Shown: positions 1 to 10,264 of the stretch, one piece after another
Layout: every line of letters starts with the position of its first letter
Position numbering within the stretch: the stretch's first letter is position 1
NCBI GenBank assembly: GCA_036674765.1
Contig: JARVKI010000032.1
Location: 248,001 to 312,000 of the forward strand
Length of the DNA: 64,000 nt
Source: Seiridium cupressi
Taxonomy: Eukaryota; Ascomycota; Sordariomycetes; Amphisphaeriales; Sporocadaceae
Reading direction: 5' to 3'
Made by a program: the position numbers and the translations under genes
Notes under the pieces: model-generated
Told to the model about the DNA's origin: nothing
Databases searched by the model: none
What the model saw: only the letters and a program-made list of their open reading frames with translations

Positions 1-851
1 GCCATCTTCTTTGGTATGACCAGTCTTTATGAGTGTCCAGCTAGTCAGTGTATAAAGGGCCAGGGGACTTGATACCTTTTATAGCCTGTATAAATGTGGA
101 TGTGTATATTATAATAAACTTCCGTCACGAGAGAATTTGGAGTTCAATCTTGTCCGCAACACTGTTCGATCATGACCAGTGGACTATTATAAAGCTCTTT
201 AGCAAGAAACCTTTTTCCTTTATTGTATCGTGATACCGTTAGATGGAATTTTACAATGCATTTAATGCAAGCTTCAACTATTGCACGGAAGCTGCGTTTC
301 AGCCCGGTCTATAAAACCCGATCGGTCCCATTCGTACGTTACAGAAAGAAATGGGGAAAGGGCCAAAGGAATCTCTCAAACAACCCCTAATCCTGATTTC
401 GAGTTTCAGAACGACTCCAGAAAGTTTACCAGAGATCTATGATAAGCTGTCACGCAACGACGGAGTTAAGGGGTCCACAGCTCGGGCGCTAATTTCAGGG
501 GAAGGACCTCTCAGATTGCCGCTGGCAATTGTACTAGATTTTCGGACTTACATGAGATATCGCAGCCGTGCGAACCGTGCCGAAAATCCGAGTCTCGGGT
601 AGTTTCGGTCGGCCGTTACCGGATTGCTGAAGTGGTGGGTAGAATTCACACCTTGGTCACCCGGAAATTGTGCGGCACTTGGTCGAAATTGTTAGAAGCC
701 TGCTATAAGACAAGGATGGCCTCGAAAGGGATAAGTATTGCCCATACCAAGACGTCTTGAGGTTAAACTATACATGATCAAAGAACACCATTGAAATCTC
801 CATCACCTTTTGCTCAGCTTTTCTTTTACTTCTCTGGAAACGGGATAAGCC
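1..851. other. Intergenic, upstream of first BVMO
   Basis: No convincing gene. Small open frames at 48-233 and 351-602 have no recognisable domain and no supporting splice or start context. The last 250 bp should hold the promoter of the BVMO gene that starts at 852. Confidence 0.6.
606..622. promoter_or_regulatory. CGG/CCG-rich palindromic cluster upstream of BVMO1
   Basis: The stretch contains CGG, the palindrome CGGCCG (610-615) and a further ACCGG within 17 bp, about 230 bp upstream of the BVMO1 start codon. Paired CGG triplets are the usual half-sites of fungal Zn2Cys6 regulators. Binding is inferred only; no such regulator gene was seen in the window. Confidence 0.25.
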
Positions 852-2593
852 ATGACATCGTTCAAGACTGCTGATTATGATGCCATCATCATTGGTGCCG
901 GTTTTGGTGGTATCCGAACACTATGGGAATTTCGTCAGCTGGGGTTGAAGGTAAGGTGCTTCGAGGCTGGGTCTGATGTGGGTGGTGCGTGGTATTGGAA
1001 TCGCTATCCTGGGGCCCGAACCGATAGCGAAGCATGGGTCTACGCCATGAATTTTACACCAGATCTAAGCGACCAATGGAACTATCACGAACGCTATCCT
1101 TCCCAGCAAGAGGTTCAAAAGTACTTGAGTAATGTCGTTGGTCAGTCTTGTCCCTTTACTATGTGGACACTATTCCACAAACTACGAGTGAGGTGCTGTC
1201 GACCTACTAACCAGTCTAGATAATAGACCACTTCGACATGCGCAAGGATATTGAATTTGAAACGCGTGTTGACTCTGCGCATTATGACGATACGGAGGGT
1301 CTCTGGACGGTGACTACGGCGAACCGACTATCTGTAACTTGCCGTTACTTCATACCCGCTACAGGACCTCTTTCGGTTGCTAAAGACCCACCATTCCCGG
1401 GGCTCAAGTCATTCAAAGGCGAATGGTACCAATCTTCTAATTGGCCCAAAGAGCAAGTTGACTTTGCCAACAAGCGAATTGCCGTTGTCGGAACTGGCGC
1501 TACAGGGGTCCAGATTATCCCCAAGCTTGCACCCGTTGCTAAGACACTGACAGTCTTTCAACGCACCCCGAATTACGTTCTTCCGGGGAGGAATTACGTC
1601 ATCGACGAGTATCAGGCTGCCAAAATCAAAGAGACCTATGATGCTACTTGGAAACACGCCAAGACCCACCCGTACGGTCTAGCAATGACATCACGGGGAA
1701 ACAAGATCGAAGATGAGGTCGACAGAGAAGAGGTCAGACATGTTCTTGATTCCGGTTGGGAAACGGGTGGCTTTCACTTTCAGTTCGAGACCTTCGACGA
1801 CATTTTCACGAATCAAATGTCTAATGATCTCGCCTCCGACTACCTTCGTCAGAAAATTCGAGCCGTTGTCCAGGACCCCAGCACAGCAGAAATCCTCAGT
1901 CCGAGGTACCCATTTCTTTCAAAGCGGCCGCCTTGTGGGCACTTTTATTATGAGACATACAACCAGGCCAATGTGAAGCTGGTTGATATCAGCCAAGACA
2001 GTATCGAACTCTACGAGGAAGGGATCCGTACTGGCTCTGGAATTGAATATGAGTTTGATATAATTATCTTTGCCCTGGGATTCGACGCAGCCACTGGCGC
2101 ACTGAACGAAATGGATGTGAGAGGCAGCCAAAATAAGTCTCTAAGGGAGACCTGGGAAAAGAAGCTCGAGACGTTCGCAGGTATCCTTGTCCCTGGGTTT
2201 CCTAACATGTTCATGATTTGCGGGCCCCATGTGCCATTTGGAAACATGCCAGTTGTCTTGGACATTGAAGTTGGCTGGATCGGCAAAACAATTCGCCACA
2301 TGGAGGAGAAGGAATTCTCTACGATTCACGTATCTGAGAAGGCCGTCAGTGCGTGGTCTTCTCACCTAGTCGCCGAATTTCAAGCGACACTTCTCAGAGA
2401 ATCCGCCAAAGAAACCGGTGCTTGGTTTGTTGGCGCGAACATACCCGGCAAGGCGAGAGAGGTCTTATTTTACTTTGGTGGAGTACCAAACTGGAACCAT
2501 TGGCTTGATAGCGAGATCGAGTCATCGTGGGAAAGTATGGAGCTTTATCCTCGCGCAGTCAGCAACACAGCGGGTGAGAACCGCTCAGATTAG
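852..2593 (+). CDS. Baeyer-Villiger monooxygenase (FAD/NADPH), BVMO1
   Basis: Class B flavin monooxygenase of the cyclohexanone/steroid monooxygenase type, which inserts oxygen next to a ketone to give an ester or lactone. Two exons: 852-1140 and 1227-2593. The 86-bp intron has a TACTAAC branch point at 1205-1211, and splicing gives 551 aa, a normal family length. The FAD-binding motif GAGFGG is at residues 15-20, the YPGARTD motif follows, and the NADPH Rossmann motif GTGATG lies after the BVMO fingerprint. The fingerprint reads [12 protein letters not shown] (residues 159-170), so the usual histidine is glutamine at residue 165. The gene converges on the SDR at 2811-3972 and is paralogous to the BVMO at 5071. 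Family assignment is strong. Substrate is unknown and activity is uncertain because of the His-to-Gln change. Confidence 0.9.
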
Positions 2594-2810
2594 CTCAGAT
2601 CAGCAGACGATGTCGGGACATGATGTGCTCTTCAATTATGTCTTCAGATGACACATATAACATAATTGGACGCCCTGTTAATTCAACGTTTCTTAAGCAC
2701 TACCTCAACCCGACTCCCACTTATCAACGTTGCCGCACGCCATCATATAAATTACATGCCACCTCTGCCGCCAGTGACCTTCTCTGGGTTATTATCCGAA
2801 AATTTGTAGT

Positions 2811-3972
2811 TCAGTAAGGTTTTCTTACCATGATTGTCTGTAAATATGACATTTAGATGAGCTCTAGTGGGAGATAGATCACTGACATACCTGTCCGGTT
2901 ACATATGAGAAGAGAGGGGAGACGACAGCCAGGACGACCCGCCCAGCGTCCGTGGGAGAGCCAATCCGCCTGAGGGGGATATCGCCGATCCTGTGTTTGC
3001 TGTTATTTTCTTGGCGCGAAGAATCTCGAACATGTGAATATACTGACCATTTTTCTTCTTCATCGTACCCCCCATGAAATCCAACAGGAAGCTTTGTGCC
3101 ATCTGGGCGGACGACGTACTCACCTGAGGGAGCCTGTGTGAGCCTGGTCTTAATGGCACCGAAAGCGACAGCTGTGAGGGAAGCCGTTAGTCTCAGTCAA
3201 GCTGGGGGACTTGTTGAATACCCTGCATACTGTTGGCTCTCACGCCGTACTCCGGTCCCCACTCTTGAGCCAAAGTCTTGGTAAGCCCTACGAGGCCGGC
3301 TTTGGCTAAGGCATAGCTAGCCTGTCCCGCATTACCATGGATCCCAGATGTAGACGAGATGTTGACGACTGATCTGGGTTCACCGTCCTTGACCATGAAG
3401 TAGGGAGCTGCCGCTCGGATGAGCTTGAATGGAGCCGTGTTGTGCAGGTTAATGATAGTATCTTGATCCGTTAGAGCTGGAGAGGGCTGGAAGTAAGGGA
3501 TAAGACCTCTCACCCCACTGCTTATCGCGGATCTTCTCAATAGGATCATCCCATGCGTAGCCTGCATTGTTAACTATGATGTGGAGCTTGCCACCGCCAA
3601 ATTCAGCGGCCTTTTGCACCAAATTACTAATATCTTCATTGTTTGTGATGTCTCCGGCAACAGCGATGGCATTTCCCGCATTCAAGTTGATTTCATGTGC
3701 GGTTTTTTCGGCTTTTTCTACGCTCAGGATTAGCATTTTCTTTCCTCCATTCCTTGTCATGGGGCACTACTGGAATCGATGTCTGCAATAACAACTTTAC
3801 ACCCTTCACGAGCTAAGATTGTAGCAGTCTCCGCCCCTATGCCTTGAGCTGCACCTGTGATTATAGCAGTCTGACCTAGATACAACATTCAGTGCGTTGA
3901 AGAAGCCTTTTTCCTTTGATCCTTACCCGCTAGCATTCCCCCCGGAAAATTGAGTTGTGGCGTGACACCCAT
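2811..3972 (-). CDS. Short-chain dehydrogenase/reductase, seven exons
   Basis: NAD(P)-dependent classical SDR, likely interconverting a secondary alcohol and a ketone. Exons on the minus strand are 3972-3927, 3875-3771, 3717-3514, 3461-3231, 3171-3048, 2990-2891 and 2837-2811. The six introns are 50-59 bp and all phases agree, giving 278 aa. Visible motifs are the cofactor loop TGAAQGIG near the N-terminus, NNAG, a NISSTSG serine strand and the catalytic YALAK. The segment SPLFSYVTGQTIMV is the usual SDR C-terminal strand and the protein ends a few residues later. No single frame carries the whole gene, so it looks broken without splicing. It lies between two BVMOs, convergent with one and divergent from the other, which suggests it supplies or removes their ketone substrate. 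Resemblance to 3-oxoacyl reductases is at family level only. Confidence 0.85.
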
Positions 3973-5070
3973 GACTGCATCCAGTTGACTATTCGATGAT
4001 CGTGTCGATGATCTCGTCTCTCTAATAAGCCGCGGGCTTACTTGAATTGGTCCGACGAGGCGTGTTTTAATAGTTTAGGATAAACAAGCAAGGCCGTTGC
4101 GACGTGAAGGAAGAACGGGAAAAGCGAGGAGACCTGCCACTCTTCGAAAGTCGTAGAAACTCGGCCTATTAATTACCCACAGTATTGACCAACTAGGCAG
4201 TTTCCTACTACAGTCGGATCGCCTCCGAGTGGTTTGTCGCGGGTTCCCTGTTGCTGACTGATATGATTTGACGACGGTAAACCATGTCTTCACGTTGCCC
4301 CTAACTGCCAACCACTGGCCAAAATATTGATTGGTTCATTACTACGGAAGCCTTCACCTACTGAAAATATCGCAGACCTTGTTCCACCGATATTTGTCAG
4401 TTCTCGAATGCCTGACAAATGTCAAATATGGGTTCGCCCCGCACTATACTACTCTATAGCGGTAGTCCCCGCGTCTTCCCAGATCACTCTCGAAGCGAAT
4501 GTCCATGTAACTTATTTTAAACTGCCGAAATTTCGATTGAGTTCAATTAGCTAGCAGAGCTCTCTATGAGAGATCTCAGTTAAGCGCGTCACCTCAGTGA
4601 CTAAATTAGTTCCGGTCTTGGGGAGATACCGCGGTGTGTTGGTATGGGCCGGATATCCGGTTAGGAATCCATCCTCGGCTATTTACCGACGGCAGAGAGA
4701 CCGGACATGAGCGTACGGCAAAACTTCCGAGCATCCAAGTTATGATGCCAATGACGATACTGGCCGTTCGTCCTAATTACGGGTTCCCGGGCCATTCCCA
4801 AGACAGTGACATCACTCCTGGCCTCAATCAGGTCCCGCCCAAATCAACACTTCATGACGGCAAAAGCTCTGTCCTGATTGGACCCTTTTCGGCGAATCGC
4901 TCCCTCAATAGCTAGGCACTATCGCAGTCATGTACATGTAGCCGATCAAATTGATTCACTTGCATATATTTATCACTCACGTGTCTGGAAACGCCAGTTG
5001 ACAAAGAGCGACTTCCAGATCTTTTTGCTACGATATCTGCGGCAAAGACACATCCCAATCTCATCACAAT
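3973..5070. other. Divergent intergenic region, SDR / BVMO2
   Basis: About 1.1 kb separate the SDR start from the BVMO2 start and presumably hold both promoters. A perfect CGG-N4-CCG palindrome (4649-4660) and a TATA-like stretch, TATATTTAT (4965-4973, about 100 bp before the BVMO2 ATG), are visible. No coding frame is convincing. Confidence 0.55.
4649..4660. promoter_or_regulatory. Perfect palindrome CCGGATATCCGG (CGG-N4-CCG)
   Basis: A 12-bp perfect inverted repeat with CGG half-sites spaced by 4 bp in the shared SDR/BVMO2 promoter. This arrangement is typical of targets of Zn2Cys6 dimers. It could co-regulate both divergent genes. Function is inferred from form and position only. Confidence 0.35.
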
Positions 5071-6786
5071 ATGGGTTCAAGAGACCATCTAAACACTGGG
5101 GAAAGTGAGACAAGAGAGTTTGATGCTCTTATTATCGGCGCGGGATTTGGTGGATGTTACAGTCTCCATAAGCTCCGGCAACTAGGGTTCAATGTTCATG
5201 TCTTCGAGGCAGGCTCCTACCTTGGAGGGGTTTGGCACTGGAATACCTATCCAGGGGCGCGTGTTGACTCGGAGATGCCTTACTACCAATTCTCGATGCC
5301 CGAAGTCTGGCGGAATTGGAATTGGTCCGAGAGATTCCCGAGTGGAGATGAGCTGGCGGCCTACTTCAAACACGTGGATAAAACGCTGGATCTTTCCAAG
5401 GATATTACTTATTCTGCGAACGTCATTGATGCAAGATGGGACGAATCGGTTGCAAAATGGACTGTCAAGTCTGAAAGTGGCCACAAAGCGATCTGTCGAT
5501 ACCTCATTTGCGCGACGGGCAGTTCGTTTAAGCCACATTATCCCTTGTTCAAGAACCTGGACAAGTTCCAGGGCCAACTCATTCACTCAACTCGCTGGCC
5601 TGCGGACGCCGAGACAAGGAATAAACGTGTCGCAATCGTCGGGTCGGGCGCAACAGCGGTACAGTGTACACAGGAGATAGCAAAGGAGGCGGATCACTTG
5701 ACCGTGTATATCCGCACGGCTTGTATCTCGTTGCCAATGTTCCAGCGTTCCCTGAGCGAGTTTGAGCAGCGGATCAACAAGTCCGCTTATCGCAGCATCT
5801 TTGAGCGTTGCCGTCACACTCACTCTGGCCTTGGATACGATATCCGACCAGGCTCCGTGTTTGAACTGAGCGTACCACAACGAGAAGAGCTCTTCGAGGA
5901 GCTATGGAACCGTGGCGGCTTCAATTTCAATCAGGCCAACTATCGAGACTTCTTAGTGGACGAGAAAGCCAACAAGCTGATGTATGAGTTCTGGGCGAAG
6001 AAAACGCGTGCGAGGCTCAAGAACCCCCAAAAGGCAGCCTTCCTCGTGCCTGAGAAGGCGCCGTTCGCATTTGGGACGAAACGAAGCAGTCTTGAACAAG
6101 ATTACTACGAGTGTCTTGATCAAGATAATGTTGATATTATAGACCTCAAGGCTAATCCGATTCAAGAGTTCACGGAAACGGGCATCGTTTGTCAGGATGG
6201 GTCGGAGCGTCCATTCGATACAATTGTGTTAGCCACAGGTTTTGATGCAATGACCGGTAGCTTAGTGAACATGAACGTTCATGGCACGGATGGCCTAACT
6301 TTCAAAGATCGATGGAATGATGGCGTCTTTACCCATCTGGGCCTCTGCAGCAGTGGCTGCCCCAATATGTTCATGATATATGGGCCACAAGGTAAGCTCT
6401 ATATACCTCTGCAAGTATTGCTACTAAGTCCAAATACAGCGCCCACGGCTCTCACCAATGGACCAGTGTTTGTTGAAGTCCAGGTAGACATAGTTATTGA
6501 CATACTCAAGAAGCTTGAGAGCGAAGGTATCAAGTCAATCGAAGCACAGCACAGCGCCGAGAAAGAGTGGAAGCAAGCAATTCAAGACGCTAACAATAAG
6601 ACCCTCATGCCATTGACGGATTCTTGGTATATGGGAGCGAATATCCCTGGCAAGAAGCGAGAGCAGCTGAACTATCTGGGTGGGATTGCAAAGTACGAAC
6701 GTGAGTGTCGGGAAGCTGTGGAGACGCTGGAGGGGTTTGACGTTGTCTATCACAAGGAAAAGGGGTCCGACGGAAACGTGAAGTAG
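5071..6786 (+). CDS. Baeyer-Villiger monooxygenase, BVMO2
   Basis: Second class B flavin monooxygenase. FAD motif GAGFGG is at residues 23-28, followed by YPGARVD, the intact BVMO fingerprint FQGQLIHSTRWP (about residues 166-177) and the NADPH motif GSGATA. The frame is open throughout, but residues after GPQ contain a 16-residue unrelated insert with perfect splice ends: GTAAGC at 6392 and ACAG at 6439. Removing this 48-bp intron joins GPQ to APTALTNGP, the conserved family sequence, and gives 555 aa from exons 5071-6391 and 6440-6786. The insert has no stop and keeps frame. The start is the first ATG, about 100 bp after a TATA-like box. It neighbours the SDR divergently and a bZIP gene downstream. 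With the canonical histidine present it is the likelier active member of the BVMO pair. Confidence 0.92.
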   Translation: MGSRDHLNTGESETREFDALIIGAGFGGCYSLHKLRQLGFNVHVFEAGSYLGGVWHWNTYPGARVDSEMPYYQFSMPEVWRNWNWSERFPSGDELAAYFKHVDKTLDLSKDITYSANVIDARWDESVAKWTVKSESGHKAICRYLICATGSSFKPHYPLFKNLDKFQGQLIHSTRWPADAETRNKRVAIVGSGATAVQCTQEIAKEADHLTVYIRTACISLPMFQRSLSEFEQRINKSAYRSIFERCRHTHSGLGYDIRPGSVFELSVPQREELFEELWNRGGFNFNQANYRDFLVDEKANKLMYEFWAKKTRARLKNPQKAAFLVPEKAPFAFGTKRSSLEQDYYECLDQDNVDIIDLKANPIQEFTETGIVCQDGSERPFDTIVLATGFDAMTGSLVNMNVHGTDGLTFKDRWNDGVFTHLGLCSSGCPNMFMIYGPQGKLYIPLQVLLLSPNTAPTALTNGPVFVEVQVDIVIDILKKLESEGIKSIEAQHSAEKEWKQAIQDANNKTLMPLTDSWYMGANIPGKKREQLNYLGGIAKYERECREAVETLEGFDVVYHKEKGSDGNVK

Positions 6787-7957
6787 ATAGGTTTGTTGTT
6801 ACTCGCTGATACTATCGCTCTTAACTGCATCAATGTGGCTTATACGGTCGACTACAATATTGAGCGATACCTTGACCTGGTGATACTATACTTAACGCAA
6901 TTTTTCAACAACAAAATGCAGATGAAGAGGTATACTGATTGTGAGGCTATTCCTAGGCTGTATAATGCTGAAATCTCGTGAGTTTGTGCAGGTACGTGAT
7001 ATCGATTTTCATTGATACATGGACACTCGATCAAAACTCTGATAAGTCACCAGCTTCACCGCCATTCAGATGACAGGGTCCCTCCCCAAGATACGAAACA
7101 TGGACTGCATCATAAAGGCATCCAATTAATCTCATCGGCCAAATACAGGACAGTTGCTAGTCATGGCCGAAACCTTCCATCACAGATACAGCAGTGTCGA
7201 ACACTGATTCAGTGCCGATGACTCAGCGCTAATGCAACCTCATTACAGTGGTACGAGGGGTCATAGCTGAAATCATTTCAAAACTCAATTTGGCCCATAA
7301 TTTTGATATGCCAACGCCCGCGCAATGCGTAATAAGTGGGACAGGCGTGCGACAAGCCGAGCCTAGGAATGGTTCGTAGGCACTCTCTTGTGCGCCGTCT
7401 TAGTCATGGACACTTGCACTATGCACATTTTCGTGAGATAGACAAGTTCGGGACGAATAACAGCAGAATTTATATGCCCTACTTATTTTATAACGACTCC
7501 TGTTGTATTCATCGCATGCATCTCGACATCGCCGTCCATTATTCAAGCCGAAAACCCGCTTAATGATCTGTAAAATGGATAGCGAAGTTTCTGATGGCTC
7601 TAAAATGCTAGTGGTCAATATAAATTCGCTTTTAAAGTGATTTAATTGATCAATGCTTGGCTCCGGAACCCCCATCATGCACGTATCTATACCTGCACTC
7701 GCCCACGCACTGTACTAGCCGTGAATGGCCGAAGATGAACGAGGTCAAGTACCAAACGAGCAATTCGATCGCTCCGCGGGCTTGGCACAACATGGGCTCA
7801 TTGCCAAGGTTGTGGTATCAACAGGTACTTGTCGCAACTGTAAGAATAGGGCTCCAGCCACCTAGATTGTCGGGTTTCACAGCCACTACGTAGACTAGCT
7901 ATCTTCCTCTGCCTTTGGCACCCTTCTGGTACTCAATCAACTACTCAATTCACCTCA
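6787..7957. other. Intergenic, BVMO2 to bZIP (3' to 3')
   Basis: About 1.2 kb between two convergent genes with only short, unsupported frames. It contains a double AP-1-like block near 7202-7227, with TGATTCAG followed by TGACTCAGC. Confidence 0.55.
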
Positions 7958-9043
7958 TCACCTTCGTTCCATCTCAACACCAACGGTGGTCTCAGTAGCA
8001 AATATTTCCCTGTCCAGACCTTGTACTAATTCTGGATATTTCGCCGTAAATTCATTAGTGAGGTACCAGCCTTGGAGTTTGGAAAATGAGCTGACAAAGT
8101 CCGACTTCATCCGCAGTTGGCCATCATCGTCCGGCTCGAGTGGTGACTGGTTCCATGGCCAGCGGACCTTGATACAACAAGCCAAAAAAACCATAACCTG
8201 TACGGGATCATACAAGTGCTGTCTTTCCACTAGAAAAGCCCGGAGCTGCGGCCAAGGGAGGCAGTCGATGAAGAAAGGATGTGGACGACATATCTGTTCC
8301 GGAACGGGCCTTTGGAAGTGGTGGAGTGTTTCAAAACGGGCTTTCGTAGGCTGCGTCATCCACTTGATCAGATGGTAGACAAGCCAGCCTCCAGCTAGAC
8401 GTTCGCACTCGCCGCATGCCCATTCACGAAAACCCTCGTGGATTATGTTCGCAAGAAAATTCGTCTTCGAGCCATACAGCAGCTGAAGAGGTGCAGGCGA
8501 CTCTGGCGAGGCACGGATGAGGTTCGGCCCTTTGATCCACAAGCCGAAGATGTCAGTCGACATCATATCACCTTCCTCATGGTATGGAATCAGCCGCCAT
8601 CTTGGAAGTTCCAATTCCTCCAAGGAACCTGACTGGACACGTCTGATTACAGTTTGGAAATCAGACTGCCGGCTCTTTCGGCTCGTCCACGGGTCACGTT
8701 CTCCTTGACTTCCTGCGCTAGGCTGTCCTGTGCTAGAGGCTACCCTCTCTAGTACAGGTGAGCTAGTACCGGCGTAGCCTGGCTGTTCGGCGCTGGAAGG
8801 GTGTGTTGATTGGATGTCAAGCTCAGCCGCTTGGAGGATCGTAGGAAACCCTGCCACTTCTTGTTCGGTTGAGATAGTCAATTGACTTTGCTGTAGCTGC
8901 CAAAGTGCTTGGCGCGTTTCCTGAAGCTCATTTTCGGCGTTGGCGGCCCTTTCTTCCAGGGCTCTAACATAAGCTGAGCGCTTGTCTCGGAGATTCTGCT
9001 GGGCGCGGCGATCTCGAGCACGTTTCTTTTCAGAGTCCAACAT
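7958..9043 (-). CDS. bZIP transcription factor with DUF3425-like C-terminus
   Basis: Candidate pathway regulator. From the ATG at 9043 (an upstream in-frame ATG at 9076 adds 11 residues) the protein opens with a basic region, KRARDRRAQQNLRDKR, running into a leucine-zipper-like helix. A low-complexity Ser/Pro/Gln linker follows. The C-terminal half contains RPVPEQICRPHPFFIDCLPW and a WPWNQSPLEP segment, the pattern of the DUF3425 domain found in many fungal AP-1-like factors. No intron is needed; length is 361-372 aa. The basic region lacks the textbook NxxAAxxCR form, as is common in this fungal group. Position next to two BVMOs and an SDR suggests cluster control, which is inference. AP-1-like elements occur upstream of this gene and of the P450. 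Confidence 0.78.
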   Translation of the reverse strand: MLDSEKKRARDRRAQQNLRDKRSAYVRALEERAANAENELQETRQALWQLQQSQLTISTEQEVAGFPTILQAAELDIQSTHPSSAEQPGYAGTSSPVLERVASSTGQPSAGSQGERDPWTSRKSRQSDFQTVIRRVQSGSLEELELPRWRLIPYHEEGDMMSTDIFGLWIKGPNLIRASPESPAPLQLLYGSKTNFLANIIHEGFREWACGECERLAGGWLVYHLIKWMTQPTKARFETLHHFQRPVPEQICRPHPFFIDCLPWPQLRAFLVERQHLYDPVQVMVFLACCIKVRWPWNQSPLEPDDDGQLRMKSDFVSSFSKLQGWYLTNEFTAKYPELVQGLDREIFATETTVGVEMERR

Positions 9044-9415
9044 GGCCGGTCCGCAGCCGAAGCCGGTTATGTGCAAGAGTATCAGGGAGGAAAGTTAATG
9101 ACAGGGCCTCTCTACCAATATAGTTCATGCCAACGACGACTAATGACTATTCCCAGAGAATCTTGTCTACTCTTCCATCTGTTTGTACGTGTGTTGGAGT
9201 GTGGCCTCCCACAATCAGACAATGTTTGCCCATGGGGTGAGAACAGTGTCCCACTATTCGATGACTCCTGGCGCACGAGTTTCTATAAGAGGAAATTTAT
9301 TCCTCGGTATATGTATGTTGGCTGTGATGATTTCTTCAATCTTGTGGGTTGCAGTCTTATGGTGGTGGAACAGGTCGACGGGACCGCCCAGTCCTAGATG
9401 GGGCGGCCGCCGCAA

Positions 9416-9428
9416 CACTGATTCAGCG
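9416..9428. promoter_or_regulatory. AP-1-like element CACTGATTCAGCG upstream of bZIP
   Basis: The core TGATTCAGC resembles a bZIP/MARE half-site. The identical 13-mer occurs upstream of the P450 near 18705-18717. Auto-regulation and co-regulation are inferred; a shared 13-mer can arise by chance in 64 kb. Confidence 0.25.
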
Positions 9429-10157
9429 GTGGAGCCGACAGCAACCCACCCGGCAATGGCGGACCTCTCATTGTCCGAATGAGAATCCCGAATCCGTCCT
9501 GGTATAGCGTAAGGCCAAGAATTAGCTGTGTTGTGGATGATTTTACAAGTGTTGTTGATGTTACTCGTAGCTGAGGAGTGTCTGTTGCCATACAATCTTG
9601 AACGTCTTGCTGGATGTGTGCAATCGACACCTGCAGCATCAACTACGGCAGATTTAGATCAGTCAAACAATACAAGGCACAAAAACCGCTGCTAAGACAC
9701 GTCCTACTTCTTTGACTCCTGAAATGGTATGTTCACCAATCAAGTGCTAGATTTAATTAATGGCGGATGCCCTTTGCATCTGTGTTTCAAGGCAATAGTC
9801 TAGTGTGCGTGCGTATGGCGACCCCCCGAGTTCTCAGGGCCTACCAGAGCTTTCACAACAGATGAATTACCCCGCCATCACGCGAAATCGATGTTTGAGT
9901 GGCTCTTGGGATTTGAGAATCTTGTCGCACTACGCACATTCTTGATTGAAAGTTGGTGCCCCGTTTTCTGCAAAGCAAGGTGGAGTGTTTAGTATTGAAA
10001 TCAGTCGTTGACGCAGAGGGACTGCAACTGGGAGGTTCATGTTTGACCCTGAAACCAGTTGACACTCTTGCCTGGGCGGTGCTGCGTGCCTTAATACAGC
10101 TGGCACCTGGCCCACATTGTACAGGCCACAATCAGTGAGATTGCCTCAGATAACCGC

Positions 10158-10179
10158 GATAAGCGATAAGCGCGATAAG
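10158..10179. promoter_or_regulatory. Triple GATAAG cluster in helicase promoter
   Basis: Three GATAAG hexamers lie within 22 bp (10158-10163, 10165-10170, 10174-10179), each preceded by C, about 85-107 bp upstream of the ATG at 10265. This is the HGATAR consensus of fungal GATA factors such as nitrogen or iron regulators. Occupancy is inferred. Confidence 0.4.
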
Positions 10180-10264
10180 CCCCGCACCCGGAGCTTGAGC
10201 AATTCAAGCTTAAGTTTCCAACACCACACCTCCAGCACCTCCAACGTTTGTACCATAACTGAAT

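Larger units (their letters stand above)
9077..10264. other. Divergent intergenic, bZIP / DDX60-like helicase
   Basis: No supported gene. It holds the AP-1-like motif CACTGATTCAGCG near 9416-9428 (about 340 bp upstream of the bZIP ATG) and three GATAAG motifs just upstream of the helicase. Confidence 0.55.

Noticed and set aside
48..602. Short plus-strand frames at 48-233 and 351-602
   Set aside because: No domain, no splice partner and ordinary intergenic composition. They look like chance frames upstream of BVMO1.
2899..3159. Separate small minus-strand gene downstream of the SDR
   Set aside because: The DNA is explained by the last exons and introns of the SDR, read in another frame.
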